64,000 nucleotides of DNA from the NCBI RefSeq assembly GCF_022539665.2, contig NC_081331.1:1646501-1710500 (forward strand), in the 5' to 3' direction. This stretch comes from Daphnia carinata. Taxonomy: Eukaryota > Arthropoda > Branchiopoda > Diplostraca > Daphniidae. The notes under the pieces were generated by a model. The model was not told where the DNA came from and searched no databases. It saw only the letters and a list, made by a program, of their open reading frames with translations. The translations under genes were made by a program, and so were the position numbers. Of the stretch, positions 13,599 through 25,600 are shown piece after piece (the first letter of the stretch is position 1; the number at the start of each line of letters is the position of its first letter).

Positions 13599-13898
13599 TC
13601 ATTATAACAATAATTAATCTGGCCGCTAGGTGGCTTGTATCGAGGCGCGACCATTTTGATTCGAATTTTCTTTTGTGTTAGATTCTGAAGGGGGCACAGT
13701 AGGATGCTGATGAGTTGCCACGATTTACTTTTGATTTTATTAAGTCATGTATGCTTCTATAAATAGAATTTTCCCGCCGCCTGCTTGATGGTTGAATGGT
13801 TCATTCGCGGTCGCGCATTCGAGGCGTGAGCACGCGAACAGACGTCACCGTTTGAGCTGAATCGTGCCTTTTTCACATTTGCATCGTTCTTCATCCTC
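13599..13898. promoter_or_regulatory. Bidirectional promoter between NGLY1 and the alpha-arrestin
   Basis: Only 300 bp separate the start codons of the two divergent genes, so both promoters and both 5' UTRs must lie here. The segment carries a CTCF-like motif at 13623-13634 (CCGCTAGGTGGC) and is richer in CpG than the flanking spacers. The role follows from gene layout and is not proven by a motif. Confidence 0.6.
13623..13634 (+). promoter_or_regulatory. CTCF-like motif
   Basis: CCGCTAGGTGGC fits the conserved 12-base core of the CTCF consensus (CC, R, S, T, AG, R, K, GGC). It sits in the NGLY1/arrestin divergent promoter. One match can arise by chance; the similar site at 18246 adds weight. 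Confidence 0.35.
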
Positions 13899-16166
13899 AT
13901 GGAAAGTTTTAGTGTCGAATTAGAGCAGCCCCAAGGAGTCTTTCTTCCTGGCCAAAACGTCAATGGCTTTATCCGGTTTAAGACTACTGCAGCCGAGAGT
14001 TTCAAAGGTATTTTCCATCTTCTGAAGAAGAAATAAAAAAATCAAGCAATTCATCAACAAAAAATACATCGTTTCCTTTTTTAAAAATTTTATTTGCTAG
14101 GTCTTACAGTCGAGTGTGTTGGCAAAAGTCAAGTGCAGTGGTCCGAGACTGAAACATCAGGCCGCGAAACGGAGACTGTCCACTACCAAGCCAGTGAAAA
14201 CTATTTTTACCACAAAATCCTTCTATTCGCAGGTAATTATGAGATGAGGTCGAAAGTTTATTTGTTTTGTAAATTTAGAATCAACACCATAGCGCATATA
14301 TGTTGCCTTTCTTAAAAATAGCAACTTGTCGCCCGCACTGCGGTCTTTGCAATATCATCCGTGATGGAAGATATCGCTGAGATATTTATAGCTATTTGAA
14401 ATCCATCCAAGCTTTGGCGCATATTCGGGTGTGACACAATTTATCAAACTCATGCCTAGTATTGACGTCGGTTCGTTCTGAAATGAACTCAATCATCAAA
14501 ATTTAATTCACGAACAAGTACAATCATTATTCACACCGTTAACGCAGGAAGTGACACAGAGTTCCAGCCGAACGATTATCGCTACGCCTTCTCGTTCACA
14601 CTCCCACATCAACTGCCGCCGTCCTTTGAAGGAGCTCACGGATCCCTACGTTATTACATTAAAGCGGTTTTAGGCCGGCGCTGGATGCTTGACGCCGTGT
14701 TTAAGCGCGGATTCTCCGTCAACACCATAGTCGACCTGAACCAAAACTTCCAGGCTTCGGTGAGGCTTCAGAGGAATCGCATGAGACAATTTTATGGTTG
14801 GCGAGTCGGACAACTCTTTCACGAAACCCCAATACTATGAATAGAACACTAGTTTCCTGCTGGCTGGAAGGGTAAAACATAACGACGTTGCCGTTATCAA
14901 AATGCCGTGGGAAAACACATCCAGAGGCGCTCACTCTCATTTTATGCTCTTATTTTTTTTGTAGTTGTCTTCATGACTTTTTTTTGTGTGTGCACTATAA
15001 CGTGTGGGGCCTCCCAACTTCTGTAAACTATTTCATCTATTTCTTTGTGTGTGTGGTGCGTGCTACGTTGCAGATTCCGGTGAAGAACGAAGAGATCAAG
15101 ACTATTTGTTGTTTGTGCTGTCAGTCGGGGCCCATCACGGCCGTCGGTTGGCTCCCAAAATCTGGATACGTTCCAGGCGAAACAATTTTGTTCTCCGGAC
15201 GAGTTGACAACAAAAGTCGATCGAGGTTGCTCCAAACATCAGTCCGGCTGGTCGAGGTATCAATGCCACTACCAACTCCCACGTACATCTATATTTGTTA
15301 GAAAGAGATTAACGTAATCGAATAGTCGTGAGAAAACAACGTTGTTTTGTTAGCGTGCCTTACGTCAATTTATCCAACCCGATTGAAGTTCTTGTTGGAT
15401 GCGAAAGTTGGCAAGGATAACTAGAGTCATATATATTCCTTTGGTATTCTTTTTGTAATAGTAAAACGCCTTCTTTTTTTCTCTTTTTTCTTTCCAGAGG
15501 ACAATATTTAAAGCTCAAGGTAAACAGAAGGAAGATGAACGAGTCATTCGAGAAATCACGCGAAGCCAGCAATCGGCCGACAGGGAGGATCTAGAACTTT
15601 GGAATGATATTCCGATTACTGTGCCACCTTTAGCGCCATCCGATCTGCATCATTGTTCAATTATTGACCTTCAATATTTTCTCGAGGTTATCGGTCATTT
15701 TTCGTACAAGCTTTTTAGATTTCATAATTGTGAAGTTTAATTTTTAGTTTGTCATCGATCCGGGAATCCTGTCCTTCAATTTCAAGGTCCCCATTGAAAT
15801 TACAATTGGTACAATTCCGTTTAAGGAAAGTTTCCCTACATTCCAACCGCAAGCTAGTGCCCCGCCCATAATGGATGGAAACAGTACGCATAGCATGGCA
15901 AACCCAATTGGATTTTTGCCTCCGTTCATGCTGAATCAGTATCCAAATCTCCGTAAGCTTATATACGTAGCGCCCTACACTAACGAGGTAAAACTAATTT
16001 TTTTGAACCGTATTTGACAGCTCCTTCCACGTACGAATCTGGGATGTTTGGCGGCAACTTGAGAGAAGAAGGAGACACAGAGCATCTCAACATTGGTTTC
16101 GACACATTATTTAAACCTATCTATATTAGCTATCCCAGTGTCGACAATCAAAACCCGTCGGCTTAA
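13899..16166 (+). CDS. Alpha-arrestin, arrestin domain-containing protein (ARRDC type)
   Basis: Seven exons: 13899-14007, 14101-14232, 14548-14759, 15074-15256, 15498-15686, 15748-15952 and 16021-16166; 391 residues. The protein begins MESFSVEL and shows the arrestin N fold at about residues 5-155 (LPGQNVNGFIRFK; a KGLTVECVG strand; RYAFSFTLPHQLPPSFEG; GSLRYYIKAVLGR). The arrestin C fold follows at about 160-310 (IKTICCLCCQSGPI, GYVPGETILFSG, VPPLAPSDLHHCSIIDLQYFLEF). Family members bind receptors and recruit NEDD4-type E3 ligases for endocytosis. The C-terminal tail is short and I find no PPxY motif; the closest stretch is LPPSTY. It shares a promoter region with NGLY1. Which ARRDC orthologue it is cannot be decided here. 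Confidence 0.9.
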
Positions 16167-16790
16167 ATATGACGTTACAAATGTTCTTATTCAACTGATA
16201 ATATATGATTGCAAAGTACAGCCCGTATAGGATACACATTTCGAGAATTGCAATAGGTTCGTGCCTATAAATCAAGAGTTTTGGTTCATCGTGCCTCCCG
16301 TAAAGCCAGATGGAAACTAGCTTCCATTGTTCATACTTAAGGCAAAGCCGATCAATGCGAGAGTAACTATCAACTAACCAATATGGCAAGTGCGAAGCTA
16401 CACACAGTGTACAGAAAAATTATTCGTTAAACACAAATAAGGATGTTTGAAGGATGTTAACATTCGTCGCACGTCAACCTGCACTCTGAGTCACTTATAC
16501 AGTTTAGCATTCTTAAAGTTGCGCATGACGGGATGATTAGTTCACGAAAATGTCAACAGACAAAGTCGACTACGCTCAATGAATTTTCAGCTTATCTTGG
16601 GCCTATGTCTAGGCACTCGTCGGGGGGAGATGCTTACGTTCAACGTCTTATTTTTCTGATACAATCAATAGCTGCTTATAGCTTGAGAGAACAGGATTGG
16701 AATTTCGAAAACTAGTTTTTATGTAAATCAAGTATTAGCTTGAAAAAAATATTTTTTTTTATTTGACCTAGAAGAATCCTACTTAAGGCA
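16167..16790. other. Convergent 3' spacer
   Basis: It lies between the stop codons of the arrestin (+) and NR2C2AP (-) genes, so it holds both 3' UTRs. An open frame at 16533-16715 has no recognisable domain. Confidence 0.6.
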
Positions 16791-17334
16791 TCATGAATTT
16801 TTATACAAGTTCAGCCTGTATACAATGATTCTGCCAAACATGTCTGTGCTTTCAGGTAATAAAAATTTTAAATTGTCTGTCATTAAAGGTGAGTCAGGTA
16901 GAAGAAAAGTTTGGATCGCATTAATGTCGTCTGGATAGTAGGTCTTGATTGTTTCTACCTTTGCAACTCCAGCATCTACGCTCGTTCTTTGTAGGCAAAT
17001 GTTTTTTGCAGCAAAACCTCCTTGAAATTGAATTTCAAAGTGAGTCACTGCAGTGTCTTTACCAAACTGCACTGCAATCCATTGAGGGGTTCCCTATCAA
17101 GTTTGAATGTTTTCATGCACATAATTTTAATAATGTTGTATAAATAAAATACCTGATCCGAATTCCAGCAGGTTTCATTGCAGCCATCAAACAAGAACTG
17201 TTTGCCGTATGATTTTACTTCACGCCCCAAAACGGAGCTTACCCTTATAAATATAGAAAAATTATATTTTATGGTCATAAAGAGAGTCTTTTAACATACT
17301 TTGCCGTAAAATTTGAAGTAGGTATAAGAGACAT
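16791..17334 (-). CDS. Nr2c2ap: Nuclear receptor 2C2-associated protein homologue
   Basis: Three minus-strand exons: 17334-17300, 17243-17153 and 17093-16791; 142 residues, against about 139 in human. The conserved core includes VSSVLGREVKSYGKQFLFDG, ETCWNSDQGTPQW, HFEIQFQGGF and FYPED/YYPDD-type and FGRIIVY stretches. These match the human protein along its whole length. The fold is a discoidin/F5-8C-like beta-sandwich. In mammals the protein (TRA16) binds and represses the orphan receptor TR4 (NR2C2). Its role in arthropods is not established. It is divergent from the prominin gene and convergent with the arrestin gene. Confidence 0.9.
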
Positions 17335-18349
17335 GGATTATATTGGCAATAACACAGTTCGTAATGTTTAATACTTTGACTATAATTTTAAAACAAGGTA
17401 GGGTCGTCTGCTTTTGGGTCAGTCAAATGAAACAGTTGAGTATCGGGAGTCGCATTTCATGAGATTCTGATTAAAAGTGAAAGCGTTCATCGTATTACAC
17501 ATCGAAATCCGGATTTCCAAACGAATATGTTGGTTGGTTAACCACATGCTTTTATCCGAAGCTATTTACGTTACTGTGATGGCTGGGGAAAAAACTGTCG
17601 AGTCAACATGAAAACAAATCTGAGTCATTTCCTCGTGAGCTTCCAAGCCCGATTTTACGCCACAATTGCCCTGACCGACCAATTGTCCCCCAAGGTATGG
17701 ATTAGATTACAGCCATGATAAGGAGAAAGAGTAAGCAACAAATAAAAAAAAAAATGTATCCGTTGGAGGTCGATGGTGGCCTGTGGCAAAGAATTACGTG
17801 TATAGTTTCTTTATGTTTCTACTGCCAAAGACCAGTGGTGACCAGGAAGTGGCGGAACTTGTGTTACATGGCCATGCTGAGATTTTCCAAAAATATGAAA
17901 CCAAATGTGTGTGTGTCGAACTAGAAATCCCACACTTCCTTGAATGTGTCAGGAAGTTGGTGGGTTACTAGTTAAATTGCGCCCCATTTGCTGGGTCGTG
18001 TCGGTGACTCAATAAAGTTATATTTCCCGTCTTTTTTATGCTTTAAGTTAAAATTGAAAAAAGGCGTGTCCAGGTTCCATCGTACGTATCATCGTTCTTA
18101 CCCCTTAATCATTTGAGTTCAATGACACTGATGTACGTGTTAACTCACCCGTGGATATACGGCTCAAAGAAAGTAGTCAGAAAACCTGAAGCGTGAAAAC
18201 GCTTCTACTGTGTTAGCCCATAAGTTGGGAAGTCAATTTGAATGGCCACTAGATGGCAGGAAAGAGCCCCGGTGGCACAGAAAGTCACATTAAAATCTCC
18301 CCTCCTACCAAGCTTGGTCTGCTGGCGAGATAGTGAGCTTCAGTCAGTG
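17335..18349. other. Divergent upstream region of NR2C2AP and prominin
   Basis: No coding exon is supported; short frames near 17715-17971 lack splice or domain support. It contains the NR2C2AP promoter on the left and the prominin promoter on the right, including tandem TCAGT initiator-like pentamers at 18340-18348 and a CTCF-like site at 18246. Confidence 0.5.
18246..18259 (+). promoter_or_regulatory. CTCF-like motif upstream of prominin
   Basis: CCACTAGATGGCAG matches the CTCF core at all constrained positions, including the trailing CAG. It lies about 100 bp upstream of the probable prominin transcription start, in the same strand orientation as the site at 13623. Confidence 0.45.
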
Positions 18350-18562
18350 TTGTGTTGGCGTGATGGCTGATGGGCTGAACTTATTATTCTGCTTACGGCT
18401 GCCTATCGGCTTTCGCTAAAGAAACCGAAGGTTTTCTGAAACTAAAACTAAAGTTCGTCGTGTGTGCGTCGGTGTGTTTGTGGGCGTCCGCCAATCTAAC
18501 CAAAGTTCCATTGCCAACAAAAGATACACTGGAAGTAAACGAAAAATCATTTCAACTGCAAG
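18340..18562 (+). other. Probable non-coding first exon of prominin
   Basis: A consensus donor (CAAG then GTGAGT) follows position 18562, and a matching acceptor (TTTTAG) ends at 19639, eight bases before the prominin start codon. TCAGT initiator-like repeats at 18340-18348 mark a possible transcription start. The 5' end is uncertain. Confidence 0.5.
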
Positions 18563-19647
18563 GTGAGTGAAAAAAGTAAAAGAGAGAGAGAGATGCATCA
18601 ACGTTATTTGGCCGAGAGACATGTTGAGGGTCTCTTGTTGTTTCTTTTGTTCCGGCTGCAGCACTTGCCTCGAGGTTCAGTGTGAGAAAAAGAAGAGGGG
18701 GGTGGTTTTTTCTTCTTGCCTTGTCTGAAATTACAACCGGGGGCTTTTGCCTCCCCCCCCCCTTCCAATTTACCACACAGACCAACTGTTATCTGTATTA
18801 TTTTTTCTTGTGTATTTTAGTTTGAATAAAGATAACTTAAGAAAAGGGAATGGCCGGTTGATGTGAAACGATTTCTTGACCTTGAACCGCAATCGTCTGT
18901 GGTTACGGGCGGAAATTGACTTAAGGATATCGACCTTTTATCCAAAGTATCTTGGCATCAAGATGAATAAATCCGGTCGTCGCTCAAGTGCTCCGTTTCC
19001 CTTCATTTAAAAGTCGAAACTGTCAACCATTTCCTGGACGGCCATAAAAGCTGCAACAACTTGAGCGTATGTCTGCTAACAGACAAATCAAAACTTGAAT
19101 CGATTTTGCTTCGTAAAAAAAAAGGAAATCTTGCAAGTTCAACAAAGTTCATCGTATACAGCAAAACTTGAATAAGAGCCACCATCCTCACATTTTTTTT
19201 TTTTTTTTTTTATGGGAAAGACACACAGTGTAAGATTGCGTGACTGTTGGTCGGGCGGTCGGTAGACGGTCTGGTTATTGATTACATCTCTCTCGCAGCG
19301 GCTGGGATCAATGTTTTTATTTGTAACAAAGAAGGATTTGTCAGTAGGAATCAGTCTGATTGCCATAAGAGAGGAAAGACAGGCAGAGAGAAGCAAAAAC
19401 TAAAAAAAATCTAAAAAAGAAAAGAAAAAAGAGGAAACCCTAATAAGCTAGATGAGTCTTGGAGAAAAAGATGCGAGAGGCGGTCCGGGATTGATTGGAT
19501 TTCCTGCGATGTCAACTCGGACACTGCACGTCTAGCGGGAGGGAATGTGATGAAATCCGATCGATCAAAACACGCCTCCCTTTACTTTCTCTTCTCTGCT
19601 TTTACACAATTTTGTTGGTTTGTTTTCTATTGATTTTAGAAATACTG

Positions 19648-22600
19648 ATGAAGAAGATGCCACGGCCGCTGTTGGTTAGTTTGCTAGTGCTCTGTTTAAT
19701 GAGCGGCGGCTCTGTCATCGGCCAGACGGACCCGTCGAGCCGGACGGATGCGGCGGCGGCTGATGGTTCATGGTGGCGAACAACGCCGTTCGCCTCGTTG
19801 CCCGGGATGACTACGCAGCAGGTGCTACGCAAGATCCTTCCCCCCGAACTCATCCCGTACACGCCCGTCTCTAGTCCAGAAGAGACGGCTGGATACGTCA
19901 GAGATTACGTCTCCACTTTCAAGATGCAAAGTCGGGGCATGGAGCATCTTCACACTTACACCAACATGTTTATGGCCTTTGTCATGCCAAAGCATCTAGT
20001 CCCTCCCGGTAATTTCCCTTAAGATTCCCTCCGGGAACTTTTCTTCTTCTAACTTTAATAACTTTACTTTATTGAAGTTGAATGCTAAGCAAACATCTGT
20101 CGTGTTTGGAATGGCGTCTATTATTATTCCCTTTTTTTGGAATTTTTTTTTTTTTAACGTATGAAACCATCTGGGACGTCGTCGTCGTGGGGTTGCTTGT
20201 CCGCGTGGGGTACGGCTGTTCTACTATTAGTTACTGAAATGCTGAGCTTAGAAATCATGACGCAGATTGTTTATGTGTAATTTGATGTATATCGTTACAC
20301 CTGGGCTGTTTGAAAGCTTTCGTTACGCTGGAACGTTATTAACAAAAAAGTCAATTCGTTCGACGCCATGATGACGAAAAGGAAATCGGCGTCGTTGGTT
20401 TTGGGTTAAAGAAAATGGGAATTGGGTTAATGGTTTGTAGTGAGACAGCGTATCGTTGTCCATTCTTATCACGGTGGTTGTGGAACGACGTTGCTCTCAT
20501 TTATCTTGACGTTGACGATTGTGGCACTCGGACCATTCAATCCGCACAGGTTCTATCGCCGTAGCGGGGCGGGAAAGTTAATGCGATTTAACGGGAATTC
20601 TTTCTATGTTTGGGTTTTGTAAATCCCGTTTGGACGACCCCTTGACCTTCTTTCGTTTTGTTTGATTTCACCATGCCGAAGTGGCTGCTACCGGTAACTT
20701 GCACCTTTATTGGAGATAAGATAAGAAATGTTGCGTTATCAACATCCGGTAGTGACGTTACGGGCAAGATCAAGGACATTTTAATGATTCTCTTTTCTTT
20801 TTCGTTCACGCACCAATCATCATTCCGTTTATTTAACCTTCATCGTGGTAGCCTACGGGCGGGTTGTTGAACTCCTCTCGTGGGCTCTCTTCTGAGCGTG
20901 AGTCGTCGTCATGGTGATGAATGCACCTGTGTGCAAAGCTGCTAAAGAAATGGGCGAATCAATACTTTTGTTTCGTCATGCATACGATTTAAGTAAAATA
21001 GCGAAAAAAAAAGAGCCCTGGGAGAAACTCTGTGTAGCGTGAATACGGACGAAAATGGTCGGCTTCGTGACGTGATTTTTAACGATTTGGAAAAAAATGA
21101 CTAATGTTGTGGATTGTCAACACGGCGGAATATTTAAAAGTGAAAACTTTTCCCCCTTTTTTTCCCCCAATTGATGAACCAGATTGACACGAACGACTGT
21201 CGCGTGATCAGGAAGTTTTTTGTCATAGACTTCGAAAGTCATTGATACCATTTTTATTTAACGCCCTTGAACATTTCTTTGTCCTTTTTCGCCATTCATC
21301 TGTTTTTTTTCCCCCGACTACTTTGATACTTCTTGCTTTGAATGGAAATCGAGAAATTGGCCTTGACGTATTTGTTATCTGGCAGGGATCTGCACACTTT
21401 CATTCAGCGTGATATGTCCGCAATCACGCTCAACACAAGAAACTGAATGAATGCTCCTTTTTTTTTCTCCTTCCACTGTTAAGGTATCCAACTGAGCACG
21501 GAACCAGAAGTGATGCTGGATCAAGTGCAAACCAAATGGCAAGTCATTGTAAAACATTACGCGGGAGTCATCGCCGTAGCCGCAGTTGGACTTTTGCTGG
21601 CCGCCATCATCCCCATCGCCGGTGTCTTCATCTGCTGCTGCCGTTGTGCTGGTACGTTATTATATCTCTTTCAGTCGATCTTGCTGTAGAGCTACCGACC
21701 TAACTACTACGACTACTACACCTCGTGAGATACTAGAGAGAAGCTATCGATCCATTCCGGAACCAATTTCACGGAAAGATGGAAACTTGCGCAGTCGATG
21801 TTCCTTTTCAAAATTAAGTTGATCGCCGTGATAGGTTTCCTTATCTTCAATGGCGTGCAACGAAGAACGATCGTTTTCGATCGATAAAGACAAATGTTGC
21901 CCGCAATTTTTGTGAATAAAAATAGCATGGCATACAAGAGACGTGGTAAGAGAAGTAGTAGAAGGAAAAGAGGTCGTTATCAGCCACTAACGATCAGATC
22001 AAGTGTGCTCTCCTTTACGCGCGTATGTCGTTGCCGGAATGCTGATCCGGCCACACATACACACTCCAAGTGCATCCCCGGAGACTTGACATCCATCTTC
22101 CTCCTCCGGAGTCTCCCTTAGGCTTATGGGGTTTAATCCAATGGCTGACGAAGCTGCTGTGTATAGTAACAGTATTGTACACACAAGACTGGAGCTGGCC
22201 TTACTACCTACTACTTTGTATGAGACTTTAACAAGCATTGATCCCCCGCCCACCGCACAGTGCTTCTGAATAGAAGAAAATCCTCCTGAGATTATGGTGT
22301 TGGACTCGTGTACTATATTTGTGTTTTTGTTTGCAAATAATAGGTCGTTGCGGTGCTAAAGAAGAGCCTTTCGAGAAACGAGGTGACAAGTGCCAACGAG
22401 TCATTTTGGGACTGCTCCTTGGTGTTTTACTTCTACTTGTCGCGTAAGTTTGTTCCTTGCCAGTCTGATGGACGTGTTTAATAGGAACACGGCAAGTTTT
22501 GTATGCGTGTGTTGAGTACAAGACTACAGCGATCGATGACATTTATTTGTATATATTTTTTTCTATTTGTTGTTTTTTTTGTTGTTGGGTGCCGACACAG

Positions 22601-25600
22601 TTTCGGCGTTATCTGCGCCTTCGTTTCCAATGCCAACACACAGGACGGCGTTAACGCCCTGCCGACTGCCCTTCGTCACACGACTGAAGATACAGCCACT
22701 TACTTTAATCACACTCGAAAAGTACAGTTTCTTATCATCATCTCGAATTAATTTGGCATGTCTACAACTTCTACTTTTTTCGTCTTCCTTTTTTTTTTCT
22801 TTTACATTTGTTATAGGAATACGTGACATTGTTGACGACCAACTATCGCGAATTGGAAGCCGCCATTGCTAAAGCACTCGACGGTAAGATATATACAGTA
22901 AAAGGGTAAAATAAATAAATAAAAAAAGAAGGGAAAAGCTCCAACAGATCATTTCACGCACGCGATGACATGGATTTATCTCAGTGTTATTGTTGTACGT
23001 GTACAAGTGCGGAGTTGTGTGTAAATGCGCTTGCCGCTTTTTCTTCTTCTTTATGAGACAAACTTGTCGTTTTATTTGATCGTCAAGTTCGTTTATTTTC
23101 CTTTCGCTTGATCTATTGGTTCAGAGCAGCAGCATAAACCAAAGCAAACACACATATCGCCATGGATTTTCGGCCTGTATACTTATATGTCCCCTTTATC
23201 TCTTGTTTCACGTAACAGACAGTGGACGACTGGTGACTAACGAACTGAAACACGTGTCACGAGCCATCGCAGTCGACAACTTGACGGCCATCGTCTCCAA
23301 TTTGGCCGAGATCCGACAGAATCTGGCATACATTGAACAAGATACAGGCGTACTCCAAGACAGAGCTAATCAACTTCAGGTATCGACTCGATCCGCGTTC
23401 TTTTATTATGTGTGTATGTGACAAAGAAAAAGAAACCAGCACAATTGCCATGTATCTAATCTAATTGTCTGTGTGTGCGTGTGTGTACTTTATTTGTAGG
23501 ACGGTTTGTTGGAGGTGAAAAGACAATTGAAGCAGCTATTGGATCGATGCGCTAACCAGCCCATTTGTGCTAATTTCCGGCAACAGTACGATCTCGATTC
23601 CCTCTCCGTCGATCTTCAATTCCAAGAGGTATGTACGTTTTTTCTATCTTCTTTTTTTTTTTTTTAACATTAACTTTAATGCCGATCCTTTAACTAACAC
23701 GGCGATTAGTAATGTTTATTGTACCACATCTAACGTCTCAATAATAATGATGAATCGTTTTCTTAACTTTCTACGTCGTCGTGACTCGAAAATTAAAAAG
23801 TTTGTCGAGAGTTATTTGCCCAAGGTAAGACACCGTTGTTTTGGTTGGCAGTCGGCACGTCTTTATTTTTCTTAATACCACCGACACTCACGAAACTTTG
23901 TGTGTGTGTGCGCGCGCTAGTGTTCCTGGCTCACTCTTCCGGCATGTTAGTTTTTTTTTTTCCTGCTCACCCTATTTTCCTTTTTTTTTTTTTTTATTGT
24001 GTTTCATGACTTTAAACTGCAGTGCATTTCTTTAAATGTAGAAAAGAAAAAAAAATGGCAAAGAAGCATTTTATTTTATTTTTATCAAATGTTTGATAGT
24101 TGCCGGATGTGCAGAGAATCGCGCGCAACATTTCCAACTTGATCGCTACTGGGGTGGAGAGTGAAGTCAAGCGGGGTCGCTCCGCCCTAGAGAGGGTCTC
24201 AAACGATGTCCAAAGGGCCGTCGGAAGTACACTACCGACCTTCAAGCAACACTTGAGATCAGCCGGTAATTTTTCGTTATCACGAAAATCTGAACATCAT
24301 TTTCTACGAGCGAACAAAAAAAAAAAAAAAATGGAGAAAGTTTTCTCTTTTTTTCTTTTTGAAATATTTTTATAAAGAACATGTTGATAGTGGCTTGTAA
24401 TCATTAGACCGTGAAGACGCAAGTGCTGTGCACAGGCGATAATGACGACCACATCTTTTTTTTATACCGCAAAACTAACGATGCGTATCATGCTCCATAT
24501 CTGCACTTGCAGGACAAAGTTTGGAGCGCAATTCCGAGGACATTTCCATCCTAATGGGTCGTGGTGTCGAGATGGCCCGCAGCGAGTCCGTCCAGGACTC
24601 TATCAACACCCTACAGGGTTACATCGACCACTATGGTCAATATCGGTATGGTAAAAAGAAATGTATAGGGCCATAGGCTAGACACATTGTGTGTCTGCAT
24701 GTTTAACCATAAAAAACAAACACTGTGTGTATTAAAAACGAACTTTTACAGTTTGTGTGTGTATGTAACTCTTTTTGGTTTCTCCTTTTTTTTTGTATTG
24801 ATTTATTTCTTACAGGTTCTACATTGATATTGGTATGGCCAGTCTAGTGCTTCTGATCACGCTCTGCTTCGCTTTTGGATTGCTGTGCGGCTGCTGCGGC
24901 AAACGGCCTGCCGACCGCTACGACGACGATTTCGGGACTCGAGCCACTGGCGCGTCCTGCCTCATGGCGTAAGAAAACCTTTTATGACACGCATGTCCTT
25001 TACCGAAATCATTTGTCTTTACAAGAAGAAGGAAGACATCGATTTAACAACTTGCTCTTTTTTGTTTATTCAACAGGGGTGTCGGACTGGTGTTTATGAC
25101 TTCGCTGGTGCTACTGGTGTTGGCCGTCGTTCACTTCCTGGTTGGCGTTTTCGGCCAAAATCTCTCGTGCGAGGTACTGACCCGTCTAGGGACGGGAGAA
25201 GAGCCCCAACAGCGCGAGCTCTATGATTTTATCGACCGCAACTTGCCTCTGACGGCTCTCAACCCGCACGGCGTCGTCAAGGACGACCTGGTCACCGTCT
25301 CTAATATTGTCAAGTATGTGTAACCACCACAACGATTGCATGCCGGTTTTTACGCACTTTCGCCATTCGTCGGGAAGTTCTTCGAATGATTAACCTAAAT
25401 CAACCCTTATTTTTTGTTTTTCCTCATTAGGGAATGCCATCAGAACAGGACCCTATACCAAATGTTAAAGCTGGAGCGAGTCCTGAATGTTTCTACGCTC
25501 GGTGATCACGCCCGTCGCTTGAACATAGAATCTGAAGTCCGTCGCCTGACGAGTAATATTCGTTTTACCGGCGTCAATCTGTTGACCAGCGAAGCCAAGC

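Noticed and set aside
19495-19647. Upstream in-frame extension of the prominin start
   Set aside because: A TTTTAG acceptor at 19634-19639 fits a spliced 5' UTR, and the sequence after 19648 makes a proper signal peptide.
22228-22542. Minus-strand 104-codon frame within the prominin gene
   Set aside because: Antisense to prominin exon and intron sequence, without domain or splice support.
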